Shown: piece after piece, positions 8,000 to 15,142 of the stretch
Numbering within the stretch: the first letter of the stretch is position 1
How the letters are laid out: the number at the start of each line of letters is the position of its first letter
Assembly (NCBI GenBank): GCA_963814165.1
Contig: CAWFBW010000004.1
Coordinates: forward strand, 62,001 to 126,000
Direction: 5' to 3'
DNA length: 64,000 bases
Origin: DASRAA01 sp963814165
GTDB taxonomy: Bacteria > Acidobacteriota > Terriglobia > Terriglobales > Acidobacteriaceae
Notes under the pieces: generated by a model
Seen by the model: the letters and a program-made list of their open reading frames with translations, nothing else
Database searches by the model: none
What the model was told of the DNA's origin: nothing
Position numbers and translations under genes: made by a program

Positions 8000-10045
8000 C
8001 TACCAAACGCGGCAGGCGTTCGCGCTGACCATCGGCTGACCTTCTTTGCAGCCCCATGCCTTCTGGAATGCCGCGGAATTCTGCACGGCCCCATTGACGC
8101 GCCACTCGCCCGGCGAGTGCGGATCGGTGAGGGCGCGCTTGCGGGCTTCCTGGTCGGTGACGTTCTGGCACCAAACCTGGCCGTACGCCAGAAAGAAGCG
8201 CTGCGGCGGCGTATAGCCGTCAATCGGCTTTACTGCCGTGTTGCCGAGAATTTCGGTCAGCGCCATGTAGGCGAGCTTGAGGCCGCCGTTGTCGGCGGTG
8301 TTCTCGCCGAGCGTGAGCTTTCCGTTCAGCTTGACTTCGCCCTTGTCGTCTTTGACAGCCACGAAGCTCGAATACTCGTTGGCGGTGCACTCGGCGCGCT
8401 CGTCGAATTGTTTGCCATCTTCCGCCGTCCACCAGTCGCGGTAGTTGCCCTGCGCGTCGAACTTGCGGCCCTGGTCGTCGAAGCCGTGCGTCAGCTCGTG
8501 ACCGATGACCACGCCGATCGCGCCGTAGTTCACGGCATCGTCCATCGAGGCCCCATAGAACGGAGGCTGCAGAATTCCGGCCGGGAAATTGATGTCGTTC
8601 ATCGGCGGGCGGTAATAGGCATTCACCGTCGGCGGAGTCATGCTCCAATCTTTGCGGTCAGTAGGCTTGTCGATCTTGTTGTACTGGCGGTTGACTTCGA
8701 AAGCGGCAGCGCGCTCTACGTTTCCAGCATAGTCGTCGGAGACGATGGTCACGCTGCTATAGTCGCGCCATTTGTCCGGATAGCCGATGTTGTTGACGAT
8801 CGTGTTCAGCTTCTCGTAGGCCTGCTTTTTGGTGGTGTCCGACATCCAGCTCAGGTCGGCGATGTCCTGATGCATGGCCTTCTCGATGGCGTTCACCATC
8901 GTCAGGGTCCGCTCTTTGCCCTCGGCGCCGAACATCTTGTCCACGTAGAGCTGGCCGAGCGCCATCCCTAGATTCCTGTCGGTGGCCTTGACACAGCGTT
9001 TCCAGCGCGGCTCCTGCTGCTGCTGGCCTGACATGTACTTGCCATTGAACTCGAAGTCTTCCTCGACGAAGGCCTTGGTCAGAAATGGAGCGTAGCTGCT
9101 AATGGTCTTCCAGCGAAGATAGGTCTTCCAGTCTGCGAGTGAGACGCTATTGAGCTGGGCGTTGACCTGCTTGAAGAACTCGGGGTTGCCGACGTTGAGC
9201 GAGGAGAATTTCGGCGAGCCGTTGCTGGCGAAGTAAGCCGCGAGGTCGAAGTTGGGCGCGGCCGCAGCGATTTCGGCCACGGTCATCTTGTGATCGCGGT
9301 TCTTGGGATTGCGAAGTTCGGTGCGATCCATTGAGGCCTGCGCGAGCCCGGTCTCGACCGCGAGCACGGTCTTGGCTTCGGCGGCAGCGGCCTCGGGTTT
9401 ATCGCCCGCGAGTTCAAACATGTTCTGGACGTGCTTCAAGTATTCCTGCCGCGTCTCCACGGACTTGGCGTCGTCCTTGATGTAGTAATCGCGATCGGGA
9501 AGCGTAATGCCACCCTGGTCGATATACGCGATCGTAGCCATGGAGTCATGCATGTCGGGCTGGCCGTAGAAAGCAAATATCGCCGGTGTCGCGCGCTGAT
9601 GCATGTAAGCGACCTGCTTCATCAACCCAGCTTTCGAGTTGATGGCGTCGATCCGCGCCAGTTCTGGCTGCAGAGGGGCTGTGCCTTTGGTTTCGATGGT
9701 CGCCTCGTCCATGCAGGAAGAATAGAAGGCGCCTACCTTCTTTTCTGTGGGAGTGTGCTGGCCGGGGGTCTGGGTCTGCACCAGAATGTCACGCAACACG
9801 TAGAGATTTTGCTCCGCCAATCCATCGAAGCGTCCCCAGCGCGACTTGTCGGGGGGCACCGGATTATTCTTCATCCAGTTGCCGCAAGAGTAGCGGTAGA
9901 AGTCAACGCAAGGGTCGATGCTCTTGTCGATGGCCGTCAAGTCAAAGCTGACAATGGGTTTTGGGGCGGGTGAAGTCTCGGAAGTCTGAGCTGAAACCAG
10001 TGTGGCGCACAGAAGGATGGCAACGGAAAGAATTCGAAGTGGCAT
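8000..10045 (-). CDS. M13 family zinc metallopeptidase, second tandem copy
   Basis: This 681-residue paralogue of the neighbouring M13 peptidase shares its signal peptide layout, the SFDLTAIDKSIDPCVDFYRYSCG start of the domain, HELTH (about residue 515), ENTADNGG (about 581) and the terminal CRVW. The frame extends 40 codons upstream, but the ATG at 10045 is preferred because GAGG lies 7 bases before it and the signal peptide follows at once. It would be transcribed before the 5798-7834 gene. Different specificities for the two copies are likely but cannot be read from the sequence. Confidence 0.93.
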   Translation of the reverse strand: MPLRILSVAILLCATLVSAQTSETSPAPKPIVSFDLTAIDKSIDPCVDFYRYSCGNWMKNNPVPPDKSRWGRFDGLAEQNLYVLRDILVQTQTPGQHTPTEKKVGAFYSSCMDEATIETKGTAPLQPELARIDAINSKAGLMKQVAYMHQRATPAIFAFYGQPDMHDSMATIAYIDQGGITLPDRDYYIKDDAKSVETRQEYLKHVQNMFELAGDKPEAAAAEAKTVLAVETGLAQASMDRTELRNPKNRDHKMTVAEIAAAAPNFDLAAYFASNGSPKFSSLNVGNPEFFKQVNAQLNSVSLADWKTYLRWKTISSYAPFLTKAFVEEDFEFNGKYMSGQQQQEPRWKRCVKATDRNLGMALGQLYVDKMFGAEGKERTLTMVNAIEKAMHQDIADLSWMSDTTKKQAYEKLNTIVNNIGYPDKWRDYSSVTIVSDDYAGNVERAAAFEVNRQYNKIDKPTDRKDWSMTPPTVNAYYRPPMNDINFPAGILQPPFYGASMDDAVNYGAIGVVIGHELTHGFDDQGRKFDAQGNYRDWWTAEDGKQFDERAECTANEYSSFVAVKDDKGEVKLNGKLTLGENTADNGGLKLAYMALTEILGNTAVKPIDGYTPPQRFFLAYGQVWCQNVTDQEARKRALTDPHSPGEWRVNGAVQNSAAFQKAWGCKEGQPMVSANACRVW

Positions 10046-10240
10046 GAGTAAGCCTCGCATTATGAATTGTCGTCGGGCGGCGGGCAGGTGCTTCGCGGGT
10101 AGTGCTCGCGTGCGCACTCTCCGCGGCGTGCGGCCGGAAGGAGACGGTGGAACGTCAATCCCCAACCCAACACACTACTACAAACAGCTTATGCTGGGAA
10201 ATTTGTGGGATGTAAGCAGAGACTTTCGTGGCGAATCGCG

Positions 10241-11320
10241 CTAGAAGAGCTTCAGGTGGATCGTGAGGTACTTCTTGGGATCCTTGCGGATGGCCTGAAT
10301 CAGCTCATTGGTCGAAACCAGCATCTTGTCGGCGTTGTTGTAGAGCGACGGATCGACCATGAGTTTGCCGGCGGTGCCTTCGCCCTTGTCGAGGCGGTCG
10401 AGAATGGAGTTGAGGCGGGTGATGGTGTCGTCGAGCTTCTTCGCGAGCGCCTCATCTTTCGCCAGTTTGCCCAGGGTGCCCTTGCCGGCGTTGATGTCGG
10501 TCATCAACTGGTTGGCTTTGGCCAGCGTCTGATTGGCGTTGTCATACAGCGCGGGGTCTTTGATGAACTTACCCGCCGTGCCTTTGCCCTGGTTAATCTC
10601 GTCAATGACCTTGTTCAGATTGTCAACCGCGGTGTTGGCCTTGTTATAGAGCTCGTCGCTGTTCAGCAGTTTGCCAATGCTTCCCTTCTGAGAATTCGCC
10701 GCCGAAACGATCGACTGCAACTGGTTGAGCATGTCGTTGGCGCGATTGAATAGGGAGGGGTCGTAAATGACTTTGCCAATCGATCCCTGGCCGCTTTGTA
10801 TGTACGAAACGATACTGTCGAGGCGCTTTACCAGAACGTCGAGGTTTTGCAAAGTGCCTTGACTGGCGCGCACCACGTCCTCAAGTTGCGGCGTGTCGCG
10901 GGTCGGCAACTCGGCATTGTTCTGTAGCGAGCCGCCCTTGGACTGCCGACAGTCAAGATCGACGAACACCTCACCCAGGACACCCGCGGTGGTGAGCGCG
11001 GCTTCGCATCCCGGACCCATACTTTCCGCGTACTTCATCGAGATCTTCATTAACACTTCAACGGGCGCAAGCTGGCGCTTCGGGTCTTGAACGACGCGGA
11101 TTCCGGTCACGTTTCCGATGTCCACACCTTCCAAGCGGACCGGCGCCCCTACGCGAATGCCGCCGGCGTTGTCCACGTATGTGCGGATGATGATCTTTTT
11201 TGTAAAAAGTCCTGTCGTGCCCGTCATTAGGAAAATCAGGATGGCAAGGGTGACGATGGCAAAGATGACCGTGAGGCCAACCCGCAGTTGCGACCATCTC
11301 ACCTGTTTTTCGCTCGGCAC
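10241..11320 (-). CDS. MlaD/MCE-domain protein with five 34-residue C-terminal repeats
   Basis: This 359-residue protein has an N-terminal transmembrane anchor (GLTVIFAIVTLAILIFLM) and an MCE domain (GGIRVGAPVRLEGVDIG through GEVFVDLDCRQ). Residues about 179-348 consist of five consecutive 34-residue repeats, each beginning G-S/T-x-G-K and containing D-P/E-x-L-Y. MCE proteins form periplasmic hexamers that move lipids between membranes with an MlaEF-type ABC transporter; no such transporter gene is adjacent. The start is GTG with a weak ribosome-binding site. The repeat tail likely forms a helical extension. Confidence 0.88.
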   Translation of the reverse strand: MPSEKQVRWSQLRVGLTVIFAIVTLAILIFLMTGTTGLFTKKIIIRTYVDNAGGIRVGAPVRLEGVDIGNVTGIRVVQDPKRQLAPVEVLMKISMKYAESMGPGCEAALTTAGVLGEVFVDLDCRQSKGGSLQNNAELPTRDTPQLEDVVRASQGTLQNLDVLVKRLDSIVSYIQSGQGSIGKVIYDPSLFNRANDMLNQLQSIVSAANSQKGSIGKLLNSDELYNKANTAVDNLNKVIDEINQGKGTAGKFIKDPALYDNANQTLAKANQLMTDINAGKGTLGKLAKDEALAKKLDDTITRLNSILDRLDKGEGTAGKLMVDPSLYNNADKMLVSTNELIQAIRKDPKKYLTIHLKLF

Positions 11321-11484
11321 GGTCTAACGTTTACCCCTTTTTGGCGCCGTGCTCTACGCCCGCCCGGCTTCGCGCAGAGATGCTCCGCCGCGCGCAATCG
11401 CATCATAGCATCCGCGGTTCTGCAGCGTCACGACAAGACGGCCAACGACACCAAGAAACCCTGGCTGCGATCCATCGGTCCCTC

Positions 11485-12510
11485 TTAAGCCACTGCCCGG
11501 ACGATGGTGTGCGGACTCATCGGCACCGGATGAGCTGTGACTTCTCCATACCCCGCCTGCTTGTGCATGTCGGCCAGATCGGCAAAGGTATAGGCATCGC
11601 CGGCCACCGTGGAAGCGAGCATCGTCATGGCGAACGCCGCCGGCATCGGTGGCGAGACGCGGTCTGGATTGGGCACGAACTCGAGCGTGGCGGCAATACC
11701 GCCCGGCTTTAGCGAGGCGCGCACTTTCTTCAGAAGCCCCACGCAAGTTTCGACGTCAAAATGATGCAGGAAGTTGGTGAGCAGCACGGCGTCATAGGGA
11801 CCAACGAAATCCACATCGAAAGCGCTTCCGGGCAACATGTCGTAGCGGTCCTGCACTCCAGCCTTCTTGGCGTTGTCAAGTGCCACGCGCAACACCGGCG
11901 CCCAGTCGAGCCCGGTCACGTGAGCTTGCGGATTCTGTTTCGCGATTTCAATGCCGAACAATCCATGACCGGCGGCGATGTCGAGCACGCGCATCGGTCC
12001 ACTGCGGCCCTCCAGAACGATCGCTCCCAACGGTCCTGTCATCGGGGCCATCATGGGCGCCATGCTCTCGGCAAATTCCACCCACACGGGATTCTCGGGC
12101 TCGACGGTGCCCTCGCCCGGGAGATTAGTCCGTCCGTTGCGAACGATGTCGGCCAGATGTTCGTAGGATTGCAACATCTCGGGAAGCGACAGGAACCTGG
12201 CAACCGTCGCTAGACACGAAGGGGAGGTCGGATCAAGAAATGCCGCGCTCGAAGGTGTGTGGCGATAGTGCCCATCATCTTTCACCAGCAGGCCCGAAAC
12301 CACGAGATAGTCACACAGGATACGAATGCCTCGTTCGGACGCCTTGGCATGTTTGGCGATGGAGGCGATGTCGCCGGGGCCTTGTCCGACGGCGCGGAAA
12401 ATGTCGAGTTCAATCGCCGCGCGAAGGGCGGCGGTCTTCTGGTGGGCCTGCAGAAGTTCAAAAACAACGGCGGGGGTCAGCGGCCCTGCGGCCCGGGAAT
12501 CAGGTTGCAT
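11485..12510 (-). CDS. Class I SAM-dependent methyltransferase with dimerisation domain
   Basis: This 341-residue protein has an N-terminal winged-helix dimerisation domain (about residues 12-90) as in plant-type and antibiotic O-methyltransferases. A Rossmann methyltransferase domain follows, with motif I VLDIAAGHGLFGIEIA near residue 175, LDWAPV, and the acidic segment YDAVLLTNFLHHF. It should transfer a methyl group from S-adenosylmethionine to a small-molecule acceptor in the cytoplasm; the acceptor is unknown. The ATG at 12510 follows AGGAGCG. The upstream peroxidase gene on the same strand ends in a terminator, so this is probably a separate unit. Confidence 0.85.
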   Translation of the reverse strand: MQPDSRAAGPLTPAVVFELLQAHQKTAALRAAIELDIFRAVGQGPGDIASIAKHAKASERGIRILCDYLVVSGLLVKDDGHYRHTPSSAAFLDPTSPSCLATVARFLSLPEMLQSYEHLADIVRNGRTNLPGEGTVEPENPVWVEFAESMAPMMAPMTGPLGAIVLEGRSGPMRVLDIAAGHGLFGIEIAKQNPQAHVTGLDWAPVLRVALDNAKKAGVQDRYDMLPGSAFDVDFVGPYDAVLLTNFLHHFDVETCVGLLKKVRASLKPGGIAATLEFVPNPDRVSPPMPAAFAMTMLASTVAGDAYTFADLADMHKQAGYGEVTAHPVPMSPHTIVRAVA

Positions 12511-12638
12511 GATTCGCTCCTAAAGTGTGCTGGAATGGCAAAACCGGCTCTTGAGTTCGGATGAGTATACTACCGAATTGCTTAAAAGAAGCACTCAGGG
12601 CGAGCGTCGCGCCGGTCCGCGCTATCATTATCCACGCA

Positions 12639-12668
12639 AAAGCCCGAGCTATTGACTCGGGCTTTCGA
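12639..12668 (-). terminator. Rho-independent terminator of cytochrome c peroxidase gene
   Basis: A perfect 10-bp stem, AAAGCCCGAG (12639-12648) with CTCGGGCTTT (12656-12665) around a 7-base loop, lies 24 bp past the stop codon of the minus-strand gene. A short T-run follows on that strand. Confidence 0.8.
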
Positions 12669-12688
12669 GATGTTGCTGCCGGGCGCGG

Positions 12689-13759
12689 CTACTTGCCGGC
12701 TGGCGCGGGCGTCTGTGGCGTGCTTTGCGGCAGGGTTGGCGGCTGAATGTAGGCATTAGGTATCGGACCCGTCAGCGCGTTCATCCAGGTTTCAATCGAT
12801 TTCACCTGCGCCGGAGTCAGGGTGACGCCGCGCTGATGAACTCCCATGTCGCGTACGGCCTCGTCGAGTGTGGCCACGGACCCGTCATGGAAGTAAGGCC
12901 CTGTCTTCTGGATGTTGCGCAAAGACGGCACCTTGAACACCATCATGTCCACTTCGTCTTTCGTCACCTGGTAGCGCCCCTTGTCTTTCTGGTTGGGCCA
13001 GGGCTTCATGACACCCAGCTTCTGATACGCCTCGCCTCCTACGTAAGGGCCGTTGTGGCACCATTGGCATCCGACGGCAGCGAAGGTGTTGAAGCCGGAC
13101 TTCTCGGCATCCGACAGCGCCGACTTGTCGCCCTTGAGGTACGCATCCCAACGCGCTAGCGTCACTAGTCCGCGCTCGAAGGCCCCAATGGCCTGCGCCA
13201 TGTTGTCGTAGGTGATGGGGTCTTTCTCGTTCGGGAAAGATTGCTCAAACAGCGCCACGTATTCCGGCATCGATTTCAGCACCTGCACGGCAACAGAGCC
13301 GGAAGGCATCGCCATTTCCACCGGGTTCGTGATGGGGCCTTTTGCCTGATCTTCGATGGTAGGCACGCGGCCATCCCAGAACTGTACGAAGTGGCCCGCT
13401 GCGTTGTACACGGTGGGAGCGTTGCGAGTGCCCTTCTGACCGTGGAAGCCGGTGGACACCGGATCGTGCTCCACACCATAGTCGGCCAGCGGATGACAGG
13501 TATTGCACGAAATCTTCTGGTTGGCTGACAGTCTGGGATCGTAATACAACATCCGCCCGAGCTTCACTTTCGCGTCGGTGACCGGGTTGGCGGAGGAAGC
13601 CATCTGCTGCGGCAGCGGAGCAAACATGCTGAGAGCGTCGGGATTCACGGTAACCGTCTTGGGATCGGAAAACGACGAGAGAAGCACGACGGCAGCAAGC
13701 AACACGAAGCCGGTTGAGATCACCAGCCACCGGGAATGACGGGAAGGAAGATGTGGCAT
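12689..13759 (-). CDS. Di-haem cytochrome c peroxidase (CcpA/MauG family)
   Basis: This 356-residue periplasmic protein has an N-terminal membrane anchor (WLVISTGFVLLAAVVLLSS) and two c-type haem sites: CNTCH at residues 85-89 and CQWCH near residue 230. It also carries the LGRMLYYDPRLSANQKISC signature of bacterial di-haem peroxidases, which reduce hydrogen peroxide with electrons from cytochromes; MauG-like relatives oxidise other substrates. The C-terminus is Pro/Thr-rich. The ATG at 13759 follows GAGGAG. It is divergent from the alcohol dehydrogenase gene across about 170 bp. Confidence 0.92.
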   Translation of the reverse strand: MPHLPSRHSRWLVISTGFVLLAAVVLLSSFSDPKTVTVNPDALSMFAPLPQQMASSANPVTDAKVKLGRMLYYDPRLSANQKISCNTCHPLADYGVEHDPVSTGFHGQKGTRNAPTVYNAAGHFVQFWDGRVPTIEDQAKGPITNPVEMAMPSGSVAVQVLKSMPEYVALFEQSFPNEKDPITYDNMAQAIGAFERGLVTLARWDAYLKGDKSALSDAEKSGFNTFAAVGCQWCHNGPYVGGEAYQKLGVMKPWPNQKDKGRYQVTKDEVDMMVFKVPSLRNIQKTGPYFHDGSVATLDEAVRDMGVHQRGVTLTPAQVKSIETWMNALTGPIPNAYIQPPTLPQSTPQTPAPAGK

Positions 13760-13928
13760 AAATTTCTCCTCACTTGGTTATAGCGCCTACGACGGCGGTG
13801 CAACCACTTATGTGCCATCTTCCCGCTTCAAGGATAACGAACTCAAGGAGATGAGTCACTCCCGGTTGTGATATCCAACGCCCGGGCGATGGCGAGGCTT
13901 CTACAATCCGTGAGGAGGGAGATTCGCC

Positions 13929-14921
13929 ATGAAAGCTGCCGTGCTCGCCCACCCTGCGCCAATTGCTGATCGTCCTTTGCGGCTGGAGGAGATCGCGCAA
14001 CCGCAACTCGCGCCAGGCCAGGTTTTGTTAAAGGTCCGCGCCTGCGGCGTGTGCCGGACCGATCTCCATATCACCGAGGGCGAGCTGCCAGTACGCCGCT
14101 CGCCGTTGATTCCCGGCCACCAGATTGTTGGCGACGTGGTAGGAGGTGCGACGCCGGAGTTGCCGCTGGGCACGCGCGTCGGAGTCTCGTGGATCGGCGG
14201 CACCGACGGAACCTGCTGGTACTGCCAGCACGACAAGGAAAACCTCTGCGACGAGCCCACCTTCACCGGATACACCGTCGACGGCGGTTATGCCGAATTT
14301 GCTGCCGCTCGCGCCGACTTCGTCTTTCCGCTGCCCGCCGAGCTCGATGATCTGCATGCCGCCCCCTTGCTTTGCGCCGGCATCATCGGCTTTCGCAGCT
14401 TGCGGGTGGCCGACGTTCAGCGGCGCGAGCGGGTGGGACTTTTCGGCTTCGGCGCATCGGCACATTTGGCGATCGAAGTGTTGCACGCGTGGAAGTGCGA
14501 GGTCTATGTCTCGACGCGCGGCGAATCGCATCGCAAGCTTGCGGAGTCAATGGGCGCAAAATGGGTGGGCGCTGAGACCGACAAGCCGCCCGTCGAGCTC
14601 GACCGCGCTGTGACATTTGCGCCCAGCGGCGATGTGGTGGTGGCAGCGCTCAGCAGCCTGCGCAAAGGCGGAGTGGTGGCGATCAATGCTATCCATCTCG
14701 ACCGCATTCCGGAGTTCGACTACGACAGCCTGCTTTGGGGCGAGCGCCAGATCCGCAGCGTGGCCAACATGACGAGGCTGGATGCGCGGGACTTTCTGCA
14801 GATCGCGGCCGAGATCGGCATGCGCCCCAAGGTGACTTCGTTTCCGCTGGATCAGGCCAATGAGGCGCTTTTGGCAGTGAAGCGTGACGCCATTGATGGC
14901 GCCGCAGTACTGGTGATTTAA
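13929..14921 (+). CDS. Zinc-dependent alcohol dehydrogenase (MDR family)
   Basis: This 330-residue medium-chain dehydrogenase has the catalytic zinc ligands in RACGVCRTDLH (C39, with H60-region PGHQIVG). Structural-zinc cysteines lie around CWYCQHDKENLC, and an NAD(P)-binding turn follows (GLFGFGASAHLA, near residue 177). It should oxidise alcohols or reduce aldehydes in the cytoplasm. A strong GAGGAGG precedes the ATG at 13929. It is convergent with aceE, with the inverted-repeat element at 14987 between them. Confidence 0.92.
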   Translation: MKAAVLAHPAPIADRPLRLEEIAQPQLAPGQVLLKVRACGVCRTDLHITEGELPVRRSPLIPGHQIVGDVVGGATPELPLGTRVGVSWIGGTDGTCWYCQHDKENLCDEPTFTGYTVDGGYAEFAAARADFVFPLPAELDDLHAAPLLCAGIIGFRSLRVADVQRRERVGLFGFGASAHLAIEVLHAWKCEVYVSTRGESHRKLAESMGAKWVGAETDKPPVELDRAVTFAPSGDVVVAALSSLRKGGVVAINAIHLDRIPEFDYDSLLWGERQIRSVANMTRLDARDFLQIAAEIGMRPKVTSFPLDQANEALLAVKRDAIDGAAVLVI

Positions 14922-14986
14922 AACGCGACCTTTACCTCAGCCGCTAAAGCGGCCCTGTGAATTGAAGGCTTGCGACGGACGCCTGA

Positions 14987-15108
14987 GAGGCTGTGAAAAA
15001 AGAGTCAACCGAGAAACTCGGCTATTTGTCGAACCAAGAGTCAATAGCTTACGGGCCAAGATTGGGTCGAAAACGCCCAATTACTACCTTGGTTCTTTCA
15101 GCAGCCTC
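14987..15108. repeat. Short inverted-repeat element, copy 1 (MITE/REP-like)
   Basis: This 122-bp element starts GAGGCTGTGAAAAAAGAGTC and ends in CTTTCAGCAGCCTC, so its ends are imperfect inverted repeats. Its interior is nearly identical to a second copy at 27937-28066, including an internal CCGAG/CTCGG hairpin and an AACCAAG/CTTGGTT pair. It sits between the convergent ends of the alcohol dehydrogenase and aceE genes. It carries no reading frame and would be non-autonomous. The hairpin could also serve as a two-way terminator. Confidence 0.8.
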
Positions 15109-15142
15109 TAGGCGTCCTCCACCCGGCTAACCCCAGCAAATG

